NCBI GenBank assembly: GCA_007124105.1 | Contig: SLFT01000018.1 | Coordinates: 1-8,924 of the forward strand | From: Candidatus Hydrogenedentota bacterium | GTDB lineage: Bacteria > Hydrogenedentota > Hydrogenedentia > Hydrogenedentales > CAITNO01 | Reading direction: 5' to 3' | DNA length: 8,924 nt | In this document: positions 1 through 5,860 of the stretch, piece after piece | How the letters are laid out: every line of letters begins with the position of its first letter | Numbering within the stretch: position 1 is the stretch's first letter | The notes under the pieces: generated by a model | Told to the model about the DNA's origin: nothing | The model's input: the letters and a program-made list of their open reading frames with translations, nothing else | Databases searched by the model: none | Translations under genes and position numbers: made by a program

Positions 1-516
1 AGCGGCGGCATGATTGTGCTGGATGAAGACGACTGCATGGTGGATGTGGCCAAATTCTTCATGGCCTTCTGCCAGGACGAATCGTGCGGCAAATGCGCGC
101 CATGTCGCGAGGGCACGAAACGGATGCTGGAGATACTCGAGCGCATCACCGAAGGCAAAGGCGAAGCGAGCGACCTCGAGCGTCTCGAGCGGCTCGCCGC
201 GCTCGCGCAGAAGGCGTCGTTGTGCGGGCTGGGTAGGGCCGCGCCCAACCCGGTGTTGAGCACCTTGCGCCGGTTCCGCGACGAGTACGCGGCGCATGTA
301 GAGGACAAGACCTGTCCAGCGCACAAGTGCAAGGCGCTGATGCGCTACGAGATTCTGGCGGACAAATGCGTGGGATGCCGTATGTGCGCGCGCAACTGTC
401 CGGCGGAATGTATTGCGGGCGAACGCAAAGCGCCCCATGAAATAGACCAGGCGCGATGCATCAAATGTGGACGCTGTTTCGAGGTGTGCCGCTTTGACGC
501 GGTGGCGCGTCTGTAA
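1..516 (+). CDS. hydB: NuoF-like diaphorase subunit of [FeFe] hydrogenase, C-terminal part (partial)
   Basis: The reading frame is open from the first base, so the gene starts upstream; 171 residues are visible. The family (NuoF/HydB/HndC) carries FMN and oxidises or reduces NAD(P)H in soluble hydrogenases. The FMN/NAD domain lies outside the window. What remains is the NuoF C-terminal [4Fe-4S] site, with ESCGKCAPCREG (Cys 29, 32, 35) and SLCGLG (Cys 75), followed by a CPAHKC stretch (Cys 105, 110). A two-cluster ferredoxin domain follows, with CVGCRMCARNCP (Cys 123, 126, 129, 133) and CIKCGRCFEVC (Cys 153, 156, 159, 163). Complex I NuoF ends before such a ferredoxin tail; hydrogenase-type HydB/HndC has it, and the next gene is hydA. 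It therefore most likely feeds electrons from NAD(P)H toward HydA in the cytoplasm. The methionine at base 10 is internal, not the start. The family call is secure; the T. maritima-style symbol is by analogy. Confidence 0.93.
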   Translation, partial: SGGMIVLDEDDCMVDVAKFFMAFCQDESCGKCAPCREGTKRMLEILERITEGKGEASDLERLERLAALAQKASLCGLGRAAPNPVLSTLRRFRDEYAAHVEDKTCPAHKCKALMRYEILADKCVGCRMCARNCPAECIAGERKAPHEIDQARCIKCGRCFEVCRFDAVARL

Positions 517-521
517 GTTTT

Positions 522-549
522 GTATGTTGTTCACGCTTTAGCGTGCCGG
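522..549 (-). repeat. REP-like repeat, copy A (inverted orientation)
   Basis: A 28-base element starting five bases after the hydB stop codon. Read on the minus strand it ends GCGTGAACAACATAC. Its core, CACGCTTTAGCGTG at 532-545, is a perfect inverted repeat. It matches copy B in the opposite orientation at 25 of 28 positions, and copies C and D more briefly. Small palindromic elements just past stop codons are typical of REP sequences, which can stabilise mRNA ends. Assignment to a known REP family is not possible here. Confidence 0.7.
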
Positions 550-551
550 AG

Positions 552-580
552 TTAAAAACAGAACCTCAGGTATATATACT
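552..580 (+). promoter_or_regulatory. Possible sigma70-type promoter for hydA
   Basis: TTAAAA (552-557) and TATACT (575-580) are separated by 17 bases, matching the -35 and -10 consensus at four and five of six positions. The -10 overlaps a perfect 10-base palindrome, GTATATATAC (570-579). The element lies in the AT-rich loop of the repeat A/B hairpin, about 120 bases before hydA, so the long hydB-hydA gap may contain a secondary promoter. Such matches arise by chance in AT-rich gaps, so this is tentative. Confidence 0.3.
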
Positions 581-584
581 CGCC

Positions 585-612
585 CCGGCACGCTGAAGCG
601 CGAACGACATAC
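585..612 (+). repeat. REP-like repeat, copy B
   Basis: A direct-orientation copy of the 28-base element, beginning CCGGCACGCTGAAGCG and ending GACATAC. Compared with copy A read on the minus strand, it differs at three positions, all A/G or T/C changes. One of them breaks the perfect central palindrome seen in copy A. Confidence 0.7.
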
Positions 613-622
613 GTAATGAAGA

Positions 623-647
623 GCACGCTAAAGCGCGAACAACATAC
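623..647 (+). repeat. REP-like repeat, copy C
   Basis: Twenty-five bases, starting GCACGCTAAAGCGCG and ending AACATAC, in the same orientation as copy B and 10 bases beyond it. It lacks the leading CCG of copies A and B. It lies between copy B and the hydA ribosome binding site. Confidence 0.65.
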
Positions 648-703
648 GAAAGCAAATAAGTTTCTGGTTGCGGGAAGACACCGCAGTGTAAAGGTATGAA
701 ATT

Positions 704-2473
704 ATGACGTCAGAAACAATGGTCACCCTCACGATAGACGGCAACGAAGTGTCGGCGCCGGCGGGGTCAACGATTATGGAAGCGGCGGAATCAACGCTGG
801 GCATTCGCATCCCGCGCCTGTGTTATCACCCCGACCTGAGTATGCAGGGCTCGTGCCGGGTTTGCATTGTCGAGGTGAAGGATGTGCCGTACTACATGGC
901 CTCGTGCGCGGTGAAGATTGCGCCGGGCATGGAAGTGCGGACAAACAGCCCGGCCATTCGCGAGGCGCGGCGCGACATCGTCGAATTGCTGCTGGACAAC
1001 CATCCCCGGGCATGTTTGACCTGCGAACGGGACGGCAATTGCGAGTTGCAGAACGTCGCATACGCGTCCGGTGTGCGTGAGCGCCTTTTTGACGGCGAGC
1101 GCAAGCGGTTTCCCATCGAGACGGACAACGTGGCGGTGAACCGCAACCAGGAGAAGTGCATTTTATGCGGACGCTGTGTGCGCACCTGCGCCGAGGTGCA
1201 GGGCGTCCACAACCTGAGCCAGCAGGGACGGGGTTTCACCACCGAAGTGGCGCCGGCCCATGGATGTCGCATGGACGACTCGGTATGCATCCAGTGCGGC
1301 CAGTGCATCAACGCCTGTCCCACGGCGGCGTTCACGGAGCACAGTTTCACCGACGATGTCTGGCGGGCCATCGCCGACCCGGAGACGCATGTGGTGGCGC
1401 AGACAGCGCCGGCCATTCGCGCGACCATCGGCGAGGGGTTCGGCATGAAGCCGGGCACGCCCGCCGCCGGACAGATGGTGACGGCGTTGCGGCGTCTTGG
1501 CTTTGATCGCGTGTTTGACACCAATTTCGCCGCCGACCTGACGATAGTGGAGGAGGCGACGGAACTGCTGCGCCGCATGGAGGGGGCCGGACCATTGCCG
1601 TTGCTTACCAGCTGTTCGCCGGGCTGGGTCAACTTTCTGGAGAAGTTTTATCCTGAACTGATCCCGTACGCGTCCAGCTGCCGTTCGCCCATGTCCATGA
1701 TGTCGTCTTTGTTGAAGACCTGGTACGCCGAGCGACACGGTCTGGACCCGAAGAAAGTATTTGTGGTGGGGGTGATGCCCTGCACGGCAAAGAAATACGA
1801 GTCGCGCCGTCCAGAATTCATGAGCGCGGACGGTGTTCCGGATACGGACGCGGTGATTACGACGCGCGAGCTGATCTGGATGATCAAGAACTATGGGATT
1901 GACCTGGCGCATCTTCCCGAGGACGACTTTGACTCGCCCCTGGGCGAATCGTCGGGCGCGGGGGATATCTTCGGCACGACCGGCGGCGTGATGGAGGCGG
2001 CGCTGCGCATGGCGGTGGAGAAACTGACGGGCGCGCCGCCGGCGTCGCTGGAGTTTACCGAGGTGCGCGCCGTGGAAGGGCTGCGCGAGCGTGAACTGAA
2101 GGTGACGGACGCGCTTACGCTGCGCGTGGGCGTGGCCAACGGCCTTACCAACGCCCGACAGCTGCTGGACGCGGTGGTCAACCAGGAGAAGACTTTTCAT
2201 GTGATTGAGATAATGGCCTGTCCCGGCGGCTGCATCGGCGGCGGCGGCCAGCCCTATCCGCCGCGGGGCTACCGCATTTTTGACAAGCGGCTGCTTGCCG
2301 AACGGGCAAGCGCGTTGTACGCCATTGACCAGAAAAAGAAACTGCGCAGTTCAAATCATAACCCGGCGATACAGGCATTGTACAAGGAGTTTCTGGGCGC
2401 GCCGGGCAGCGACAAGGCCCATAAACTGTTGCATACCCATTACACGCCCAGGCTGCCGAGAGGGATACGCTGA
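704..2473 (+). CDS. hydA: [FeFe] hydrogenase catalytic subunit, NAD-linked multi-subunit type
   Basis: This 589-residue protein makes or consumes H2 at the H-cluster. Four accessory Fe-S sites precede the catalytic domain: an N-terminal [2Fe-2S] domain (Cys 40, 51, 54, 68), a His-ligated [4Fe-4S] site (His 100, Cys 104, 107, 113) and a two-[4Fe-4S] ferredoxin (Cys 152, 155, 158, 162 and 195, 198, 201, 205). The H-cluster motifs are TSCSPGW (302-308), MPCTAKKYE (358-366) and EIMACPGGCIGGGGQP (from 502; Cys 506, 510). The proton-path EE..E (283-287) and SSC (324-326) stretches are also present. The C-terminal small-subunit-like tail ends in a HTHY stretch, as in algal HydA. Serine 305 sits where CpI and algal HydA have the second Cys of TSCCPGW. 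AAAGG at 690-694, nine bases before the ATG, supports the start. The domain set matches HndD/HydA (M3) enzymes that work with NuoE- and NuoF-like partners, both adjacent here, and hydC overlaps its stop. It is probably cytoplasmic; electron bifurcation is possible but not shown. Confidence 0.96.
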   Translation: MTSETMVTLTIDGNEVSAPAGSTIMEAAESTLGIRIPRLCYHPDLSMQGSCRVCIVEVKDVPYYMASCAVKIAPGMEVRTNSPAIREARRDIVELLLDNHPRACLTCERDGNCELQNVAYASGVRERLFDGERKRFPIETDNVAVNRNQEKCILCGRCVRTCAEVQGVHNLSQQGRGFTTEVAPAHGCRMDDSVCIQCGQCINACPTAAFTEHSFTDDVWRAIADPETHVVAQTAPAIRATIGEGFGMKPGTPAAGQMVTALRRLGFDRVFDTNFAADLTIVEEATELLRRMEGAGPLPLLTSCSPGWVNFLEKFYPELIPYASSCRSPMSMMSSLLKTWYAERHGLDPKKVFVVGVMPCTAKKYESRRPEFMSADGVPDTDAVITTRELIWMIKNYGIDLAHLPEDDFDSPLGESSGAGDIFGTTGGVMEAALRMAVEKLTGAPPASLEFTEVRAVEGLRERELKVTDALTLRVGVANGLTNARQLLDAVVNQEKTFHVIEIMACPGGCIGGGGQPYPPRGYRIFDKRLLAERASALYAIDQKKKLRSSNHNPAIQALYKEFLGAPGSDKAHKLLHTHYTPRLPRGIR

Positions 2474-3012
2474 TGACTACTGTGGCAATAAAAGATACCG
2501 ATAACCGGGACGCGGTGCGGCGCAAGAGTATTGAAGCGCTGACGCCGGAAATTGTGGCGTACATAGACGAATGCGCGCGCGATGAACATCCGCACAGCCG
2601 ACTGATTGGCGCGCTGCACAAGGTACAGGCGCATTTCGGTTATCTGGGCGCGGAACAGCTCGATGCGGTGGCGCAGCTGTTGCAGGTTCCCGCGGCAAAG
2701 GTGACCGGCGTGGCCACCTTTTACCATTTCTTCCGGCTCGAACCGCGCGGCAAATTTGTGATTAGCGTGTGCCTGGGCACGGCCTGTTACGTGAAGGGCG
2801 CGGAACGGGTGGCGGAGCGCCTGCAAGAGGAACTGGGCATACAGTACGGCGAAACGACCTCTGACGGCATGTTCTCGCTCGAAGGAACGCGTTGTCTTGG
2901 CGCCTGCGGCCTCGCGCCGGTGGTCATGGTGGAGGACCAGATATTCGGCGACATGACCGCCGACCAGGTGCCCGCGCTGTTGGAAAAGTATATGAAGATG
3001 AGCGAGACGTAA
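2473..3012 (+). CDS. hydC: NuoE-like [2Fe-2S] subunit of [FeFe] hydrogenase
   Basis: A 179-residue thioredoxin-fold ferredoxin of the NuoE/HydC/HndA family. The four cluster ligands are visible: CLGTAC (Cys 100, 105) and CLGAC (Cys 141, 145). The N-terminal helical region holds the family's usual LHKVQAHFGYL and GVATFYHFF stretches (residues 48-58 and 79-87). In soluble hydrogenases this subunit partners the NuoF-like flavoprotein and relays electrons to the catalytic subunit. Its ATG overlaps the hydA TGA by one base (TGATG), a standard translational-coupling arrangement. AGAGGG at 2459-2464, inside hydA, gives a ribosome binding site eight bases from the start. The length is normal for the family. 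The position after hydA is less usual: in many such operons the NuoE-like gene precedes the NuoF-like gene. No terminator follows before the convergent transporter gene, 16 bases away. Confidence 0.95.
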   Translation: MTTVAIKDTDNRDAVRRKSIEALTPEIVAYIDECARDEHPHSRLIGALHKVQAHFGYLGAEQLDAVAQLLQVPAAKVTGVATFYHFFRLEPRGKFVISVCLGTACYVKGAERVAERLQEELGIQYGETTSDGMFSLEGTRCLGACGLAPVVMVEDQIFGDMTADQVPALLEKYMKMSET

Positions 3013-3028
3013 ACGGGCCAGGCCGCGT

Positions 3029-5512
3029 TCAGGCGCGCGTCACGGCGAGGATGGCGGCGGCGCGCTCGGCGATATTGACCAGATGGTCGCCCACGCGTTC
3101 GAGATGGCCAAGCGCGTCAAGGAACACGACGCTGCCCTGTACACTGATGCGGCCCGCATTCAGCCGTTCCACCTCGTCTTCGGTGACTTTCGTGAGCGCC
3201 CGCGCCAGGTCTTTTTCCGCGTTAATGGCGTCCTGCGCGGCATGCGGGTCAATACCCTTCAATACGCGGTAGATGGCGTCGAATTGCGTGTTGAGACAGG
3301 CGCGAATCTCCTTGATGGACAGGACGGCCTCAGGCGTAAGGGTATGCTCGATTGCCTTGAGGGTTTCGCTTATTTTTACCAGCGATTCCGCGTGATCGCC
3401 AAGACGTTCCGCGTCGTTAATCACATGGATAAGCGCGGGGATTATCTCGGACTGTTCAGGGGTTGTGTCGCCTTGCGACAACAGCACGAGATATTCAATG
3501 ATCTCCTTTTGCAGGCGGTCAATAATCTGTTCCCGTTTTATGACAGAGCCGGCAAGCGACGCGGGACCGTTGCACAACAGTTCGCAACTTTCGTCCATGG
3601 ACTTTTCGCCCTTGCGAATCATGAAGATCAGTTCGTTGACGGCCTGCGCCAGCCCAATGGCGGGTGATTTCAACAAATTGGGATCGAGATACTGCAATAC
3701 GGTTTCCTGTTCACTGTCGGCGGGGGGGATGACCCATTGACAAAATCGGGCGAGCGCGGTGGTAAAGGGCAGGAATACGAGCACGTTTATGAGGTTGAAG
3801 AAGGTGTGCGAGTTGGCCGCATGGCGCACCAGGTTTTCCGGATGCGAAGAAAAGACCTCTCCAGGCGTGAGCCAGTCTACAAAGCCCAGAAATAGCGGCT
3901 GTTCGCCCCAGAACGGCACATAGAACAGCACGTACATGATTGCCGCGCCAAACAAATTGAAGCAGCTGTGGGCCAGCGCAACGCGCTTTGCGTCGCGATT
4001 GGCGTTGACGGCAGCAAGGTTCGCGGTGATGGTTGTGCCGATATTGTCGCCAAGGATAAGCGGGACGGCCGTATAGAAGTTAATGATGCCCTGGCTGCAC
4101 AGGGCGAGTACGATGCCGATGGTTGCGGAACTGGACTGAATCATGCAGGTGGCGAGGGTTCCGATGACGATGCACATTAACACGGGGCCGAAGGGCATCA
4201 TGCCGCTTTCGCCCAGGGGTGTGCAATCGAACCAGGCAAACCACGAGATAAACGCCGGGCTATACCGCAGTGGTTTCAGGATATCGGACATGGTCATCAT
4301 GCCGAGGAACAACAGCCCGAAACCAAGAATTGATTCGCCAATAGCCTTCTGGCGCGGTTCTCTTAATAGCGTAGCCAGCAGGAATCCTGCCACAATCGCC
4401 GGATAAGCGAGCGAATCAAGTCGAAACGCGATCAGCTGCGCTGTAAATGTTGTGCCGACATTGGCGCCGAATACCACGCCGATTCCCTGTGCCAGCGTCA
4501 GCATGCCCGCATTGACAAAGCCTATCAGCATGACGGTTGTCGCGCTGGACGACTGCACCATGGCCGTTACCGCCGCGCCTGTCAGAACGCCGAGGAACCG
4601 ATTGCGGGTCATCAGTTGCAAGGCAGTGCGCAGATGTCTGTCCGCCATGCGTTGGAGTCCCCGGGACATAATGGTCATACCGAAAATGAAGATGGTCAAC
4701 CCGCCAAGCAATATGGTGAACAAGTGAATTTTGTTCATTGCCATGGCCTCAAACTCGATGAGCGCGACGTCGAATCGTTCCCGTGGCGTGATATCATGGC
4801 GATTATCGTTGATCTGCACGGAGCAGAAGTGGCGCTTCACGTCGCCGCCCATTTTCCATGAGGTGACGGCGCGCCCCTGCGCGTCGCTGATTACGCGGGT
4901 TTCGCCGACACTGCTGTCGCTGCCCGCGCCGCCTTCTACACTGAAGAATACCTCGACGCCCTGCGCGGGAGCGCCGTCGGCATTGCGCAGTTCCAGGCCG
5001 ATTTCCTCAATGACCCCGTGTGTGGTGGTTTCCAAATCGCCCCCTATCCGGCGTACCCCGGAAACAGCGCGCAGCCGGATGGGCTTTACTTCCGGATGGT
5101 CCGGCGTCGAGGCAATGATCCACACGTCGCCGCACCATTGCCCGAGGCGCAAGCGCGCCAGCGCCGCGCCCCCCGCATCTGTGCGGGTTTCGTAAGCCAT
5201 CCCCTCATTATCAACAAAACGGGCCTCTGTTTGTGGGTTTTCAACTTCAAAACGTAGCCGGGCATTGGGTACGGGATGCCGCCCCCCCTTGCCGCCCAGC
5301 AGGCCGGGCTCGACAGGTCCCTCGAGGACAACCTGGAAAGGGTAGCGCAGCGTTTCCCCTTGAAAGTCGGCTTGTCCATCGCCTGAAGCGTATTTGTCGG
5401 GAACCAATCGTTCAGGGTGAGGCGAGGCGGCGCGATTACAACTGACTGCAAGCAGCGATAACGCACAAACGAGTACAACACGCGTCAAAGCATAAGCACT
5501 TGTGTATCTCAT
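3029..5512 (-). CDS. Lipoprotein-type Ig-like / Na-Pi cotransporter / PhoU fusion, downstream copy
   Basis: An 827-residue membrane protein predicted to import phosphate with sodium. The N-terminus is a signal sequence with a lipobox-like LLAVSC (Cys 25). Residues about 60-240 look like two bacterial Ig-like domains; TRTDAGGA and SDAQGRAVTSW are the typical strand and turn patterns. From Met 259 comes the Na_Pi_cotrans core, with MVQSSSATT (Gln 320), a GANVGTT turn, IQSSSATI (Gln 459) and DNIGTTITAN (489-498), many hydrophobic segments and the family's inverted repeat. From about 618 a PhoU-like domain shows both acidic motifs (DAERLGDH and HLERVGDH). Common bacterial homologues of roughly 550 residues lack the Ig part. 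The frame stays open to a Met at 5641, but I chose 5512: its signal peptide and the AGAGG four bases upstream (5517-5521) match the paralogue exactly. A Pho-box-like element upstream suggests phosphate control. The function is family-level; true substrate and lipidation are inferred. Confidence 0.88.
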   Translation of the reverse strand: MRYTSAYALTRVVLVCALSLLAVSCNRAASPHPERLVPDKYASGDGQADFQGETLRYPFQVVLEGPVEPGLLGGKGGRHPVPNARLRFEVENPQTEARFVDNEGMAYETRTDAGGAALARLRLGQWCGDVWIIASTPDHPEVKPIRLRAVSGVRRIGGDLETTTHGVIEEIGLELRNADGAPAQGVEVFFSVEGGAGSDSSVGETRVISDAQGRAVTSWKMGGDVKRHFCSVQINDNRHDITPRERFDVALIEFEAMAMNKIHLFTILLGGLTIFIFGMTIMSRGLQRMADRHLRTALQLMTRNRFLGVLTGAAVTAMVQSSSATTVMLIGFVNAGMLTLAQGIGVVFGANVGTTFTAQLIAFRLDSLAYPAIVAGFLLATLLREPRQKAIGESILGFGLLFLGMMTMSDILKPLRYSPAFISWFAWFDCTPLGESGMMPFGPVLMCIVIGTLATCMIQSSSATIGIVLALCSQGIINFYTAVPLILGDNIGTTITANLAAVNANRDAKRVALAHSCFNLFGAAIMYVLFYVPFWGEQPLFLGFVDWLTPGEVFSSHPENLVRHAANSHTFFNLINVLVFLPFTTALARFCQWVIPPADSEQETVLQYLDPNLLKSPAIGLAQAVNELIFMIRKGEKSMDESCELLCNGPASLAGSVIKREQIIDRLQKEIIEYLVLLSQGDTTPEQSEIIPALIHVINDAERLGDHAESLVKISETLKAIEHTLTPEAVLSIKEIRACLNTQFDAIYRVLKGIDPHAAQDAINAEKDLARALTKVTEDEVERLNAGRISVQGSVVFLDALGHLERVGDHLVNIAERAAAILAVTRA

Positions 5513-5645
5513 AATCCCTCTGTTGCCGTTACAGACAAAACGTAGAGTGCGCATCCTTTGTAACTGTCTGTCGCTACCGGCTTCCGCGCCAAAGTCGTAA
5601 GAAGCAAATGCCCCGTTCATGAGGCTTTTATCTACCATCATAAAC

Positions 5646-5664
5646 GATAACCTCTCAGGTTATC
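5646..5664 (-). promoter_or_regulatory. Perfect 8-bp palindrome after the -10 of the downstream transporter
   Basis: GATAACCT-CTC-AGGTTATC is a perfect inverted repeat with a three-base centre. It starts three bases downstream of the -10-like TATAAG (5667-5672, minus strand), so it would cover the transcription start and first bases of the leader. It could be a dimeric repressor operator or a leader hairpin. I see no counterpart upstream of the other copy. The symmetry is seen directly; the role is inferred. Confidence 0.5.
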
Positions 5665-5666
5665 CG

Positions 5667-5709
5667 CTTATAATGATGGCAGAGAGGTGTTAATGTAATG
5701 TTAGAAACA
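5667..5709 (-). promoter_or_regulatory. Pho-box-like promoter of the downstream Na/Pi gene
   Basis: On the minus strand CTAACA and TTAACA sit 11 bases apart (5704-5699 and 5693-5688). After 15 bases that include CATCAT there is a -10-like TATAAG (5672-5667). The 22-base block 5688-5709 matches the block upstream of the other copy at 18 positions, and CATCAT lies at the same distance in both. Direct repeats with an 11-base period in place of a -35 are the usual layout of PhoB/PhoP sites, and TTAACA matches the TT(A/C/T)ACA unit of Bacillus PhoP. Regulation by a Pho two-component system is inferred. Confidence 0.55.
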
Positions 5710-5783
5710 GGTTTTATTGCTGCAAGAAGAAAAGCGGCGTTTTGTGCGTCGGCGGGAGCGGTTTCCGAGTAAATCAACAGGGT

Positions 5784-5803
5784 CTGAAGCGTGAACAACA
5801 TAC
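5784..5803 (+). repeat. REP-like repeat, copy D (partial)
   Basis: A 20-base partial copy, CTGAAGCG followed by TGAACAACATAC, matching copy A read on the minus strand at 19 of 20 positions. It lacks the left part of the element. It lies 57 bases past the stop of the upstream transporter gene and, relative to that gene, has the orientation copy A has relative to hydB. The rest of the 348-base gap holds the promoter and palindrome of the downstream copy; no gene or intrinsic terminator is evident. Confidence 0.6.
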
Positions 5804-5860
5804 CAGGCGTCACGGCAGTCGGTCCCTATTTGCTCAGCAGCATTTGGCGCAACAGCTGGA

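Larger units (their letters stand above)
522..612 (+). other. Large intergenic hairpin formed by repeats A and B
   Basis: Copies A (522-549) and B (585-612) are inverted relative to each other and can pair over 28 positions with three mismatches, some rescued as G-T pairs in RNA. The loop is the 35 bases at 550-584. No run of T follows the stem, so it is not a classical intrinsic terminator. In an mRNA it could protect the 3' end of hydB, separate hydB from hydA expression, or attenuate read-through. This is a structural observation; the function is inferred. Confidence 0.6.

Noticed and set aside
522..612. Repeat A/B hairpin as an intrinsic terminator after hydB
   Set aside because: The stem is long, but the 35-base loop and the absence of a T-run after it do not fit a Rho-independent terminator.
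522..647. CRISPR array
   Set aside because: The three repeat copies are imperfect, one is inverted, the gaps between them differ (35 and 10 bases), and there are no cas genes nearby.
1163..2200. Long open frame on the minus strand opposite hydA (345 codons), plus a 246-codon one at 892-1632
   Set aside because: They lie wholly opposite the [FeFe] hydrogenase gene, whose Fe-S and H-cluster motifs are unmistakable. Their products are rich in Arg, His and Ala and show no domain pattern, as expected of antisense frames in GC-rich DNA.
4710..4760. Independent start of the transporter at the internal Met (MNK) as a separate gene
   Set aside because: The Ig-like and transporter parts are in one continuous frame in both paralogues, with no stop or gap; this supports a true fusion, although the internal ATG may mark the ancestral junction.
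5513..5641. Earlier start (ATG 5641) extending the downstream transporter by 43 residues
   Set aside because: The extension is polar and would bury the signal peptide. ATG 5512 has an AGAGG at the same four-base spacing as the paralogue, and the extension has no counterpart in the other copy.
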